Assembly: GCF_002954225.1 (NCBI RefSeq)
Contig: NZ_PPTH01000018.1
Span: forward strand, 186,001 to 250,000
Source: Arthrobacter ruber
GTDB taxonomy: Bacteria; Actinomycetota; Actinomycetes; Actinomycetales; Micrococcaceae
Direction of reading: 5' to 3'
Length of the DNA: 64,000 bases
In this document: positions 1 through 8,900 of the stretch, piece after piece
Layout of the letters: each line of letters begins with the position of its first letter
Position numbering within the stretch: the stretch's first letter is position 1
Position numbers and translations under genes: made by a program
Notes under the pieces: model-generated
Database searches by the model: none
The model's input: only the letters and a program-made list of their open reading frames with translations
What the model was told of the DNA's origin: nothing

Positions 1-1
1 T

Positions 2-1603
2 CTGATGCCGTTGTTCCTGGCGCCGGAGGAGAACTCCGACGGCGGATATGCGGTCTCCAGCTACCGCAACGTGGACCCCGCACTCGGCACCATGGACGAG
101 CTCGCGGACCTCGCCCGGGAGCTGCGCGAGAGCGGTATCGCCCTGGTGGTCGACTTCATCTTCAACCACACCTCCGACGAGCACGAGTGGGCCCGCAGGG
201 CCGTGGCGGGCGATCCCGACTACCGGGACTTCTACTGGATCTACCCCGATCGCGACATGCCCGATGCCTACGAGCGGACGGTGCGGGAGATCTTCCCCGA
301 CGACCACCCGGGCTCCTTCGTGCAGCTCGAGGACGGCCGGTGGATCTGGGCCACGTTCCACTCCTTCCAGTGGGACCTCAACTACGGCAACCCGCGGGTG
401 TTCCGCGCCATGGCCGGCGAGATGCTGTACCTGGCGAACCAGGGCGTGGACATCGTTCGGATGGACGCCGTCGCGTTCATCTGGAAGCAGCTGGGCACCA
501 CGTGTGAGAGTCTGCCCGAGGCCCACCTGCTGCTGCGGGCGTTCAATGCCGTCTGCCGGCTCGCCGCCCCGTCGCTGCTGTTCAAGTCCGAGGCGATCGT
601 GCACCCCGACGAGGTCGTGCAGTACATCGACCCCGGAGAGTGCCAGCTCAGCTACAACCCCCTGCAGATGGCGCTGATCTGGAACTCCCTGGCCACCCGG
701 GAGGTGTCCCTGCTCGCCCAGGCCCTCGAACGCAGGCATGACATCCCCGAGGGCACCGCGTGGGTGAACTACGTGCGCAGCCACGACGACATCGGGTGGA
801 CGTTCTCCGACGAGGACGCCGCGGAGTTCGGCATCGACGGGTACGACCACCGCCGGTTCCTCAACGCCTTCTACGTCGACCGCTTCCCCGGAAGCTTCGC
901 GCGCGGCGTCCCCTTCCAGGACAACCCCCGCACCGGCGACTGCCGGATCTCCGGCACCACGGCCTCACTGGCCGGCCTCGAAGCAGCAGCCATCCCGGGA
1001 CTCGACCAAGGAGACGACACCTCGGCCGCGGCAGATGGCGCTGCAGACACCGCAGCCGATGCGGCGGTGGCGCGGATCCTCCTGGCGCACTCGATCATCC
1101 TCAGTACCGGCGGGATCCCGCTGCTCTACCTCGGCGACGAGGTGGGCCAGCTCAACGACTACTCCTACCTCGACGACCCTGCCAAGGCCGGCGACAGCCG
1201 CTGGGTGGGGCGCCCGGTCTACCCCGCCGAGGCCTACGCGCAGCGCAACGACCCGACCACGCACGCCGGTGCGGTCTTCACCGGACTCACCCGCCTGATC
1301 CAGGTCCGCAAGCACACCCCGGAATTCGCCGGCGGACGGCTCGTACCCTTCCACACCCGCAACCCGCACGTCCTCGGCTACCAGCGCCCCGGCCGGCCCG
1401 ACAGCCGGTCGGACAGCCGGTCGGACAGCCGGGAGTCCATCGTCGTCGTGTTCGCGAACTTCGCCGACACGGCGCAGGAGATCACGGCCGAGACGCTGTC
1501 CGGGCTGCCGGAGTCGGCACTGGAACTCATCACCGGCGAGCGCGAGTTGCTCCGCCCGGGACTGACGCTCGAGCCGCACGGCGTGCGGTGGTACCGCCTG
1601 TAA
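2..1603 (+). CDS. Amylosucrase (GH13), 5'-truncated by window edge
   Basis: The frame is open from base 2, so the N-terminus is missing. The visible 530-odd residues hold a GH13 alpha-amylase-family core. Catalytic residues can be placed, counting from the first visible Met at base 5: nucleophile Asp154 in VRMDAVAF, acid/base Glu196 in FKSEAIV and the stabilising Asp262 in RSHDDIGW. The opening segment with [19 protein letters not shown] and the HDDIGW form are typical of amylosucrases, which build alpha-1,4-glucan from sucrose and release fructose, rather than of plain amylases. A C-terminal beta-domain follows. Near the end the protein contains a DSRS tripled tract encoded by three 12-bp repeats. 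Sucrose hydrolase or trehalose-synthase-like activity cannot be excluded because the N-terminal domain is not visible. Confidence 0.85.
   Translation: MMPLFLAPEENSDGGYAVSSYRNVDPALGTMDELADLARELRESGIALVVDFIFNHTSDEHEWARRAVAGDPDYRDFYWIYPDRDMPDAYERTVREIFPDDHPGSFVQLEDGRWIWATFHSFQWDLNYGNPRVFRAMAGEMLYLANQGVDIVRMDAVAFIWKQLGTTCESLPEAHLLLRAFNAVCRLAAPSLLFKSEAIVHPDEVVQYIDPGECQLSYNPLQMALIWNSLATREVSLLAQALERRHDIPEGTAWVNYVRSHDDIGWTFSDEDAAEFGIDGYDHRRFLNAFYVDRFPGSFARGVPFQDNPRTGDCRISGTTASLAGLEAAAIPGLDQGDDTSAAADGAADTAADAAVARILLAHSIILSTGGIPLLYLGDEVGQLNDYSYLDDPAKAGDSRWVGRPVYPAEAYAQRNDPTTHAGAVFTGLTRLIQVRKHTPEFAGGRLVPFHTRNPHVLGYQRPGRPDSRSDSRSDSRESIVVVFANFADTAQEITAETLSGLPESALELITGERELLRPGLTLEPHGVRWYRL
1400..1435 (+). 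repeat. Three 12-bp in-frame repeats in the amylosucrase gene
   Basis: The unit GACAGCCGGTCG occurs at 1400, 1412 and, with a changed end, at 1424. It encodes an Asp-Ser-Arg-Ser tract in the loop before the C-terminal domain. The length keeps frame, so copy-number change would lengthen or shorten a surface linker only. Confidence 0.85.
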
Positions 1604-1644
1604 GCGTTCGAAGGGATGCCGGTGGCTCCCCCCGCCGCGGTGCC

Positions 1645-1717
1645 GCCAGGCCTGCCGGCCGGAGAACTCCCCCGTCGTGCCGCTAGGCCTGCTGGCGGGA
1701 GAACTCCCCCGCGGCGC
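1645..1717. repeat. Decayed duplicate of the AroE-like gene's 3' end
   Basis: Bases 1682-1717, which span the stop codon and last codons of the minus-strand AroE-like gene, are repeated at 1645-1680 just beyond the stop, at an offset of 37. Thirty of 36 aligned positions agree by eye. The second copy has lost the stop codon triplet. Confidence 0.75.
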
Positions 1718-2501
1718 GTACCTGCTCCGGCGTGGGCCGCACCCCGGTGTAGAGCACGAACTGCTCCTCGGCCTGGAGCGCCACCACCTCGGCACCCGTG
1801 ATGACGGCTTTGCCCGCCTCCCGGGCAGCCAGGATCAGCGGCGTCTCGGACGGCGAGGCGACGACGTCGAACACCACCTGCGCGGCGTGGATCGCCGCCT
1901 GCGGGAAGGCGAGGACGTCGGCGTCCGCGCCGGCCATGCCCAGCGGCGTGACGTTGAGGATCAGGTCCGCCGTCGTGTCCCCCACCTCCTGCTGCCACCC
2001 GAAGCCGTACAGGTCGGCGAGCGCCCGACCCGTGCGCTCATTGCGGGCCACGACCGTCACCCGTTCGAAGCCCGAGTCCCGCAGGGCCGCGACCACGGCC
2101 TTGGCCATGCCTCCGGAGCCCTGCACGAGGACCGAGTGCGTCGTGGGCACGGCGTGCTCGCGCAGCAGCCGCTCCACCGCGAGGTAGTCGGTGTTGTAGG
2201 CGGTGAGGACGCCGTCGTCGTTCACGATGGTGTTGACCGAGTCGATGGCCTTCGCCGACGGGTCGAGGTGGTCCACGAGGGCGATCACGTCCTCCTTGAA
2301 CGGCATGGAGACGGCGCAGCCCCGGATCCCCAGGCCGCGCAGGCCGGCGATGGCCGAGGGCAGGTCGGTGGTGGTGAAGGCCTTGTAGATGTAGTTCAGC
2401 CCCAGTTCCCCGTACAGGTAGTTGTGGAAGCGCGTGCCGATGTTGCTGGGGCGCGCGGCCAGGGAGATGCAGAGCGTCATGTCTTTGTTCAGGATGGGCA
2501 T
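1683..2501 (-). CDS. AroE-like shikimate/quinate dehydrogenase family protein
   Basis: A protein of 272 residues with the two-domain layout of shikimate dehydrogenases. The N-terminal substrate domain shows MPFKED, matching the conserved lysine segment of AroE, and NTIVNDDG followed by NTDYL. The Rossmann domain follows with GSGGMAKAV as the dinucleotide loop. The usual Ser-x-Ser substrate motif near the N-terminus is replaced by RPSNIGTRFHN, so this is an AroE paralogue of the YdiB/SDH-like group rather than a certain housekeeping AroE. No other shikimate-pathway gene lies nearby. The start at 2501 (MPILNKDM) was chosen; an ATG at 2480 is possible. The gene is divergent from the glutamate-cysteine ligase gene. 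Its 3' end is partly duplicated downstream. Confidence 0.75.
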   Translation of the reverse strand: MPILNKDMTLCISLAARPSNIGTRFHNYLYGELGLNYIYKAFTTTDLPSAIAGLRGLGIRGCAVSMPFKEDVIALVDHLDPSAKAIDSVNTIVNDDGVLTAYNTDYLAVERLLREHAVPTTHSVLVQGSGGMAKAVVAALRDSGFERVTVVARNERTGRALADLYGFGWQQEVGDTTADLILNVTPLGMAGADADVLAFPQAAIHAAQVVFDVVASPSETPLILAAREAGKAVITGAEVVALQAEEQFVLYTGVRPTPEQVRAAGEFSRQQA

Positions 2502-2663
2502 CCGGCAATTGTGCCCGTGAGAGGCACGAACAGCCAACGTGACCCAGGACGACCGATCATGCAATCGGCGGTGCATCCTCATTAGACTTGACCTCGGTCC
2601 CGCGACGGCGCGCTGCCGAGATACAACGGATTCCACCGCCCACACCGTCCCAGGAGCACGCCC

Positions 2664-3803
2664 TTGAAGATCGATTTCGCGCAGTCGGCCCAGTCCACCC
2701 TCGGCGTCGAGTGGGAATTGGCCCTCGTGGACCGCTACAACGGCGAACTCGTCTCCGTGGCGAACGAGGTACTGCGCGGTGTCAGCGCGAACCACCCCGA
2801 GCTGCAGGACGACGACGAGCACCCGCACATCAAGCAGGAGCTCCTGCTGAACACGGTGGAACTCGTCACCGGTGTCTGCACCACGGTCGCTGATGCGAAG
2901 GCCGACCTGTCCCGTTCCCTCGCCGCCGTGCGGGAGGTCACGGACCCCATGGGCGTGGAGCTCTTCTGCGCGGGCTCGCACCCCTTCAGCGCCCCGCGCG
3001 CCCAGCAGGTCACGGACAAGGACCGGTATGCGAAGCTCATCGACCGCACGCAGTGGTGGGGGCGGCAGATGGTCATCTACGGGGTGCACGTTCACGTGGG
3101 ACTCGACCACCGGGACAAGGCGCTGCCCGTGGTGGACGGTCTGACCAACTACTTCCCGCATTTCCAGGCACTCTCCGCCTCGTCCCCGTTCTGGGGCGGC
3201 GAGGACACGGGGTACGCCTCGCAGCGGGCCCTCATGTTCCAGCAGCTGCCCACCGCCGGGCTGCCGTTCCACTTCGACGACTGGGCCGGCTACGAGTCCT
3301 ACGTCCAGGACATGTCGACCACCGGCGTCATCGACACCGTCAGCGAGATCCGCTGGGACATCCGCCCGGTGGCGAACCTCGGCACCGTGGAGATGCGTGT
3401 CTGCGACGGGCTCTCGACCCTGCAGGACGTCGGCGCCGTCGCGGCACTCACCCAGTGCCTCGTCCACGAGTTCTCGGACACGCTCGACGGCGGCGGCAGC
3501 ATCCCCACCATGCCGCCGTGGCACATCCAGGAGAACAAGTGGAGGGCAGCCCGCTACGGCATGGAGGCCATCATCATCCTCGACGCGAAGGGCAACGAGC
3601 AGCTCGTCACGGAACACCTCGTGGAGGTCCTGAACCGGCTCGAACCGATCGCCGCGAAGCTCGGCTGCAGCAGCGAGCTCGCGGACGTCGAGGGCATCCT
3701 GCAGCGCGGCGCCGGGTACCAGCGCCAGCGCAGGATCGCGGAGGAGCACGACGGCGACCTCCGCGCCGTCGTGCTCGACATGGTGCAGCAGCTGCGAGCG
3801 TAG
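2664..3803 (+). CDS. Glutamate-cysteine ligase, GCS2 (YbdK) family
   Basis: A protein of 379 residues of the carboxylate-amine ligase family GCS2. The N-terminal GVEWELALVDRYNGEL contains the acidic metal/ATP-binding strand typical of the family, and VHVHVGLDHRDKA supplies the conserved histidines. Length fits YbdK-type enzymes (about 370 residues). Members join glutamate to cysteine or another amine with ATP; the true substrate in an actinobacterium that probably uses mycothiol is open. Translation is taken from TTG at 2664 because AGGAG lies at 2652-2656, seven bases upstream. The last 50 coding bases are repeated downstream of the stop. Confidence 0.82.
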   Translation: MKIDFAQSAQSTLGVEWELALVDRYNGELVSVANEVLRGVSANHPELQDDDEHPHIKQELLLNTVELVTGVCTTVADAKADLSRSLAAVREVTDPMGVELFCAGSHPFSAPRAQQVTDKDRYAKLIDRTQWWGRQMVIYGVHVHVGLDHRDKALPVVDGLTNYFPHFQALSASSPFWGGEDTGYASQRALMFQQLPTAGLPFHFDDWAGYESYVQDMSTTGVIDTVSEIRWDIRPVANLGTVEMRVCDGLSTLQDVGAVAALTQCLVHEFSDTLDGGGSIPTMPPWHIQENKWRAARYGMEAIIILDAKGNEQLVTEHLVEVLNRLEPIAAKLGCSSELADVEGILQRGAGYQRQRRIAEEHDGDLRAVVLDMVQQLRA

Positions 3804-3900
3804 GCGCGACCACCTCGGGGCGAGAGGGCCGGCGCCGGCCCGGGGCCGCGGAGGAGGACGACGGCGACCTCCGCGCCGTCGTGCCCGACCAGGTGCAGGA
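3737..3900. repeat. 3'-tail duplication of the GCS2 gene
   Basis: Coding bases 3737-3790 at the end of the ligase gene recur at 3847-3900, beyond its stop codon, at an offset of 110. Only about five of 54 positions differ. The downstream copy is in a different frame relative to the gene and is not expected to be translated. Confidence 0.85.
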
Positions 3901-3921
3901 GCCCGCGCAGGCGCTCCCGGG

Positions 3922-4161
3922 TCAGGAGCCGCCCGTGAAGTGGTCGTCCCGCGTCGGGTTGTCCGCGGAGCCTTCGAGGCCGAGATTCCCGGCGAGTGTC
4001 TCCACGGACGGATCGCCATCGGGCACGGCCTGGTTGGAGATGAGGTCCACTTCGTCAGCGGCGGTGAGTGGGCCGTCCTGGATCTGGCCCACGTCGGTCG
4101 GGTCGATCCCCTCCGCGCTGCCGAGGTCCTTCAGGTGATGTTCTTCGGTGGGCTGGTCCAT
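3922..4161 (-). CDS. Small acidic hypothetical protein
   Basis: A 79-residue protein, strongly acidic (many Asp and Glu), starting MDQPTEEHHLKDLG and ending DDHFTGGS, without a signal peptide, membrane segment or recognisable domain. It looks disordered. The start at 4161 is supported by a TACGCT -10-like hexamer (4169-4174) placed seven bases before the ATG, the arrangement of an actinobacterial leaderless transcript. Its stop is followed by the duplicated tail of the convergent ligase gene. I do not recognise its function. Confidence 0.55.
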   Translation of the reverse strand: MDQPTEEHHLKDLGSAEGIDPTDVGQIQDGPLTAADEVDLISNQAVPDGDPSVETLAGNLGLEGSADNPTRDDHFTGGS

Positions 4162-4319
4162 GCACCCGAGCGTAGGCCTGCCGGGACCGTCCTGCCGTCG
4201 CGGCGCGGACTCGTCCGCGGTCTTGCAGGTGTCCGCAGGGCGGTGTAACGGTCTCCTACCGGGGGTTCCGTCTGCAGGACCGTGACCAGGCGGCGGGACG
4301 AGGACGGCGGATCCGGGGC

Positions 4320-6296
4320 TCAGGCGTCGGTGAGGACCAGGGCGTAGCCGAAGGGCTGCAGCGAGACCTTGCTGACGGCCCGGCCGTCGACGGCGTCCAG
4401 GCCCTGAACCTCGACGTCGACGGCCTCGTCCCCGTAGTTGATCACCGTGAGCAACCGCCCGCGCCGGATAGCCTCGACCGTCGGTGGTAGGCCCGGCAGC
4501 ACCGGCTGCACCTGTGCCGCCCCGAACAGGTGCTGCAATACCTGGCGTGCACCGTCGTCGTCCGGCACCGTAGCCAGATAGTAGGCCGAGCCTGCACCGC
4601 GGCGGCGCGCCGTCAGCCCAGGCATGCCGTCCTGACGCCCACCGTCGAAGCCGGCCAGCACCTCGGCGTCGACAGCCTGCACCTCCTCGGCCAGCAAAGA
4701 CCCAGGGAAGGCGAATCCCCCACCGCTGACCTGGACCTGCTGCTGACCCGGGCCCGATGATGCGGGGGCCACCAGCGCGCCGAAGTCCTCGACGACGACG
4801 CCCAGGAGCCGGCGCAGTTGAGTGCCGAACCCGCCGGTCCGGAAGCGGTCGTTGGTATCGACGACGTCGGTGAACGCCGTGACGAGCAGGTGTCCTCCGC
4901 CGTCGACGAACCCTGACAGGTTCGCTGCGGCCTGCTCCGTCAGCAGGTAGAGGTGCGGGGCGATGACCGCGCGGTATCGGGAGAGGTCGGCGGTGGGCGG
5001 GACGAGGTCCACCTGTACGTGGAGGCGGTGGGCGGCGTCGTACCAGCCCCGCACCAGCGACAGGTAGTCCAGCGAGGTGGGATGGTCGGGGTTCTCGATC
5101 GCCCACCAGTTCTCCCAGTCGAGCAGGATCGCGACCCGGGCGGAGCCGTCGTCCGCGGGGAGTGCGGGAAGGTCACCCAACGTCCGGCCGAGCGCCACGA
5201 CCTCCCGCCAGGTCCGCGTCTCCGTCCCTGCGTGCGGCAGCATCCCGGAATGGAACTTCTCCGAGCCGGCGCGCGACTGGCGCCACTGGAAGAAGAGGAT
5301 CCCGTCCGCACCGCGGGCCACGGCCTGCAGGCTCTGCGCGGCGAGTTGCCCGGGAGCCTTAGGGGCGTTGCTGGGCCGCCAGTTGACGGCGTTGGACGCC
5401 TGCTCCATCAGGAGCCAGGGGGTCCCGGGCTTGAGGGAGCGCATGAGGTCGCCGTGGAACGCGCCCTCACGGAAGCCCTCCGGATCGTTCGGGTCAGGGT
5501 AGAGGTCGTCGCTGATCACATCCAGTTCCGCCGCCCACTGCGCATAGTTGACGGGCTTGAACGCCCCCATGAAGTTCGTGGTGATCGGCTGCAGGGCACC
5601 GGCCGCACGGATGATGTCCCGCTCCATCCGGTAGCACTCGAACAGCATGTCGGAGGTGAACCGGCGGTAGTCGAGCAGCTGTCCCGGATTGTGGCTGTAG
5701 GGCGCGTGCCGCGGCGGGAAGACCTCGGCGAAGGATCCGTAGCGCTGGGACCAGAACATGGTGCCCCACGCGTCATTCAGCGCCTCGACCGATCCGTACC
5801 TGTTCTGCAGCCACGAGCGGAAGGCGTCGCGCGCCGCATCCGAGTAGTCGATGTTCAGGTGGCAGCCGTACTCGTTGTTGACGTGCCACAGGACCACGGC
5901 CGGATGCTGCGCGTAGCGCTCGGCGATCCTCGTGACGAGGGCCGCGGCCAGCTTCCGGTAGGCGGGCGAGGACGGGGCGTAGTGCTGGCGGCTGCCGTGC
6001 CAGTAGGGCGTGCCGTTCTCGTCGGCCGCGAGCATCTCCGGATAGGCGACGGTGGCCCAGGGAGGAGGCGACGCCGTCGCGGTGGCGAGGTCCACCGCGA
6101 TACCGCCGTCGTGCAGCAGCCCGATGATGCGGTCCAGCCACTCGAAGTCGAACTCGTGCTCGGACGGCTGGATGCGCGCCCAGGAGAAGATGCCGAGGCT
6201 CACCATCGTGACACCGGCCTCGCGCATGCGGGCCACGTCCTCCGGCCAGACCTCCTCGGGCCACTGCTCGGGGTTGTAGTCGGCGCCGTAGTGCAC
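4320..6296 (-). CDS. GH42 beta-galactosidase
   Basis: A 658-residue cytoplasmic glycosidase with no signal peptide. It begins HYGADYNPEQWPEEVW, the GH42 signature. The acid/base is Glu142 in HVNNEYG and the nucleophile Glu298 in LLMEQASNAVNWR. A trimerisation domain and a C-terminal beta domain follow. GH42 enzymes remove beta-galactose from short oligosaccharides; the nearby importer and rhamnogalacturonan lyase suggest galactan or rhamnogalacturonan side-chain fragments as substrate, as for YesZ of the Bacillus yes cluster. The start is GTG with AGGAG five bases upstream. It is the last gene of the operon that begins with the solute-binding protein at 10193. Confidence 0.9.
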   Translation of the reverse strand: MHYGADYNPEQWPEEVWPEDVARMREAGVTMVSLGIFSWARIQPSEHEFDFEWLDRIIGLLHDGGIAVDLATATASPPPWATVAYPEMLAADENGTPYWHGSRQHYAPSSPAYRKLAAALVTRIAERYAQHPAVVLWHVNNEYGCHLNIDYSDAARDAFRSWLQNRYGSVEALNDAWGTMFWSQRYGSFAEVFPPRHAPYSHNPGQLLDYRRFTSDMLFECYRMERDIIRAAGALQPITTNFMGAFKPVNYAQWAAELDVISDDLYPDPNDPEGFREGAFHGDLMRSLKPGTPWLLMEQASNAVNWRPSNAPKAPGQLAAQSLQAVARGADGILFFQWRQSRAGSEKFHSGMLPHAGTETRTWREVVALGRTLGDLPALPADDGSARVAILLDWENWWAIENPDHPTSLDYLSLVRGWYDAAHRLHVQVDLVPPTADLSRYRAVIAPHLYLLTEQAAANLSGFVDGGGHLLVTAFTDVVDTNDRFRTGGFGTQLRRLLGVVVEDFGALVAPASSGPGQQQVQVSGGGFAFPGSLLAEEVQAVDAEVLAGFDGGRQDGMPGLTARRRGAGSAYYLATVPDDDGARQVLQHLFGAAQVQPVLPGLPPTVEAIRRGRLLTVINYGDEAVDVEVQGLDAVDGRAVSKVSLQPFGYALVLTDA

Positions 6297-6341
6297 GGGA
6301 TCTCCTGGGTCGGTCGGTCGGTGGGTCGGTGGGGAACGCGT

Positions 6342-6983
6342 TCAGGAGCGGGAGCGGCGCTCGCGCACCGACGTCGCGAGCGCGGCGAACACCAGGCAGC
6401 CGATCCCCGGGACGATGAGCGGCGGAAGCTGCCAGGCGACCATCGCGGTGAGCACGACGGCGACGACGAGCCAGAGGACGCCGCTCGGGTCCTGCTGCGC
6501 GTCCCGCAGCCACAGGCGGGCCGCCTCCCGCCAGGAGCGCGTCAGCTGCCAGCGTGCCGTCGTCCCCGCCAGGCATGCCAGCAGCCCGATCAGCAGGACG
6601 ACGCCGGCCGCCAGGACGAACTGCCCGCCCGGCAGGAGTCCGGAGCCGGCGACGACGATGTCCAGCAGGATCAGTGCCGCGGCGACCGCCACACCGAGCC
6701 CGACGAGCCAGCCCGTCCGGAGCGCCGACGTGAAGTCCGTGGTGAACCGTCGGAGGCTGGAGTCCTCTGCCCGCAGGAAGCGGTGCAGGTGCGCCGAGCC
6801 GGCCGCAAGGGCCGCGGGGAGCGTGACGAGCCCGAGACCGGCGACGCAGCAGAGCAGACCGACCCAGAGGACCTCCCCGAACAGGGCGAACCTCGCCGTC
6901 GCGCCCGGCCAGCGCAGCGTACTGCCGTCGCGGGCGGCGGACTGCCTCCCGCGATCGGCCCCGCCGCGCCGGCGCGGGCTCAT
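6342..6983 (-). CDS. YesL-like DUF624 membrane protein
   Basis: A 213-residue integral membrane protein with about five hydrophobic segments (for example FGEVLWVGLLCCVAGLGLV, TGWLVGLGVAVAAALILLD, FVLAAGVVLLIGLLACLAG). The first half resembles DUF624/YesL proteins, which sit in carbohydrate ABC operons and have no proven activity. Its ATG overlaps the TGA of the upstream permease gene (bases 6980-6983), so it is translationally coupled to the importer. A role as accessory part of the importer is inference from position. Confidence 0.75.
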   Translation of the reverse strand: MSPRRRGGADRGRQSAARDGSTLRWPGATARFALFGEVLWVGLLCCVAGLGLVTLPAALAAGSAHLHRFLRAEDSSLRRFTTDFTSALRTGWLVGLGVAVAAALILLDIVVAGSGLLPGGQFVLAAGVVLLIGLLACLAGTTARWQLTRSWREAARLWLRDAQQDPSGVLWLVVAVVLTAMVAWQLPPLIVPGIGCLVFAALATSVRERRSRS

Positions 6984-7897
6984 CCCTTGAGGCCCTGCGT
7001 CGCCACGCCGTCGACGAGGAAGCGCTGGAAGATGATGAAGAACAGCATCACCGGCAGCAGGGCCAGGACGGAGATGGCGATGGTCGCCCCGTAGTCCGAG
7101 GTACTCGTCTGGTCGTTGAAGATGCGGAGGGCCAGCGGCAGCGGGTACTTGTCCGGCGAGTTCAGGTACAGGAGCGGGCCGAGGAAGTCGTTCCAGCTCC
7201 AGATGAACGCGAAGATCGACGACGTGATGAGGGCGGGCTTGATCAGCGGCAGCGTGATCGAGAAGAAGATCCGAGCGTGCCCGCAGCCGTCGATGCGCGC
7301 CGCCTCGTCGAGCTCCCGCGGCAGGTTGCGGATGAACTGCACCATGAGGAAGACGAAGAACGCCTCGGTGGCCAGGAACTTGCCCGCCAGCAGCGGCCAG
7401 AAGGTGTCGATCAGGCCGAGGTTCCGGAAGATGACGTACTGCGGGATGATCAGCACGTGGAACGGCAGGAGCAGGGTTCCGATCATGGCTGCGAAGAGGA
7501 TCTTGCTGCCCCGGAAGTTGATCCTCGAGAACGCGTACGCGGCCATGGACGAGGAGATGACCGTGCCGATCACCGCGCCGATGCCCAGCAGGAGCGAGTT
7601 CAGGAAGAACTTCCAGGTGGGGATGCCTGCGATCCCCTGCATGACCTTGACGAAGTTGTCGAAGGTCGGGTTCTCGGGGAGGAAGCCCTGGTTGCTGCCG
7701 AACTCGGAGTTGGGCTTCAGCGAGGCCGAGAACATCCACAGGAGCGGGTAGAGCACGATCGCCGTCAGGGCGACGATCGCCACGATCCAGAGGGCGGTGG
7801 GCACGTGCCGTCGCAGGGGGCGGCGCCGCGGCCCGGGCCGCAGGTCGTCCGGGTTCCGCGGGACGGGAACGGCGGGGTTCGATTCGATGGTGGTCAC
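6980..7897 (-). CDS. Carbohydrate ABC importer permease, MalG type
   Basis: A 305-residue inner-membrane permease with six predicted membrane spans. The EAA loop reads ELDEAARIDGCGHARIFFSITLPLIKPAL, the site that docks on the ATPase. The start is GTG at 7897, overlapping the stop of the partner permease (GTGA), with AGGAG seven bases upstream. It pairs with the MalF-type permease to carry an oligosaccharide delivered by the lipoprotein. No ATPase gene is present here; such CUT1 importers commonly share one MsmK-like ATPase encoded elsewhere. Confidence 0.9.
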   Translation of the reverse strand: MTTIESNPAVPVPRNPDDLRPGPRRRPLRRHVPTALWIVAIVALTAIVLYPLLWMFSASLKPNSEFGSNQGFLPENPTFDNFVKVMQGIAGIPTWKFFLNSLLLGIGAVIGTVISSSMAAYAFSRINFRGSKILFAAMIGTLLLPFHVLIIPQYVIFRNLGLIDTFWPLLAGKFLATEAFFVFLMVQFIRNLPRELDEAARIDGCGHARIFFSITLPLIKPALITSSIFAFIWSWNDFLGPLLYLNSPDKYPLPLALRIFNDQTSTSDYGATIAISVLALLPVMLFFIIFQRFLVDGVATQGLKG

Positions 7898-8880
7898 TTG
7901 GAGTCTCCTGCGTAGTGGACCCAGCTCCTGGAGGTACGGAAGAGGATGAGGGCGAGGACGCCCACGGCGAGCAGCAACACCCAGGCCATCGCCGAGGCGT
8001 AGCCCATCTGGTTGTTGGCGAACGCCCGCGTGTAGAGGTACACGGTGTAGAAGTTCGTGGCGCCGCCGGGTCCGCCTGTCCCCGACCCGATGATGTACGC
8101 CGAGGCGAAGACCTGGAACGCGTTGATCATCTCGAGCAGCAGGTTGAAGAAGATGACCGGCGAGAGCATGGGCACCGTGACGCTGAGGAACTTGCGCCAG
8201 GCCCTGGCGCCGTCGACGGACGCGGCCTCGTACAGCTCGGCCGGGACGCCCTTGAGGCCGGCGAGGAAGATCACCATGGGGGCGCCGAACTGCCAGACGG
8301 CCAGCAGGATCATCATGGGCATGATCAGCGAGGGGTTGCCGATCCAGCCGCCGAGGTTGATCCCGAAGAGGTTCAGGGTGCCGTCCACGGGACCGTCGGT
8401 GGAGAACATGGCCCGCCAGACGATCGCGATGCTGACACTGGCTCCGATGAGGCTCGGTGCGTAGAACGCCGAGCGGAAGAAGCCGGTGCCCTTCGCCTTG
8501 TAGTTCAGGAGCATGGCCACCGCGAGGGCGGCAGCCAGCTTGATGGGCGTGCCCACCAGGACGTAGATCAGGGTGATCCTGACCGATCCCCAGAACTTCT
8601 CGTCCTCGGCCATGCGCCCCAGGTTCTCCAGTCCGGTCCATTCCGGGGCGGTGAAGAGGTTGTAGTCCGTGAACGCCAGGTACAGCGAGGCGAGCATGGG
8701 CCCGAGCGTGAGGCCGATGAAGCCCAGCAGCCAGGGCGAGAGGAAGACGTAGCCCGCGAGCGAGTCCCGGTTACGGGGACGGCGGGGCCGTGACGCGCCC
8801 GCCCGGCGGCTGCCCGCCGGGTGGGCGCCGGATTCAGCGCTGCGTTGTGTTGACGGCGCGTGCGCCGAGTCCGTGGTCAC
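7894..8880 (-). CDS. Carbohydrate ABC importer permease, MalF type
   Basis: A 328-residue permease with a basic, disordered N-terminus followed by six membrane spans beginning LAGYVFLSPWLLGFIGLTLG. The EAA loop is ELYEAASVDGARAWRKFLSVTVPML. GTG at 8880 is preferred as start because GGAG lies seven bases before it; a TTG two codons upstream sits too close to the ribosome binding site. The gene lies 20 bases after the solute-binding protein gene and overlaps the next permease by four bases. Confidence 0.9.
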   Translation of the reverse strand: MTTDSAHAPSTQRSAESGAHPAGSRRAGASRPRRPRNRDSLAGYVFLSPWLLGFIGLTLGPMLASLYLAFTDYNLFTAPEWTGLENLGRMAEDEKFWGSVRITLIYVLVGTPIKLAAALAVAMLLNYKAKGTGFFRSAFYAPSLIGASVSIAIVWRAMFSTDGPVDGTLNLFGINLGGWIGNPSLIMPMMILLAVWQFGAPMVIFLAGLKGVPAELYEAASVDGARAWRKFLSVTVPMLSPVIFFNLLLEMINAFQVFASAYIIGSGTGGPGGATNFYTVYLYTRAFANNQMGYASAMAWVLLLAVGVLALILFRTSRSWVHYAGDSK

Positions 8881-8900
8881 GGTCAAACTCCTTCGTCTGG

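Noticed and set aside
1601..1614. TAAGCGTTCGAAGG after amylosucrase as a fifth LacI operator.
   Set aside because: Only the central AAGCGTT fits; flanks lack GG and CC, and it follows a stop codon without a promoter.
6334..6343. GAACGCGTTC palindrome between YesL and GH42 as an internal operator.
   Set aside because: It overlaps the YesL stop, differs from the consensus outside the CG centre, and no promoter is seen.
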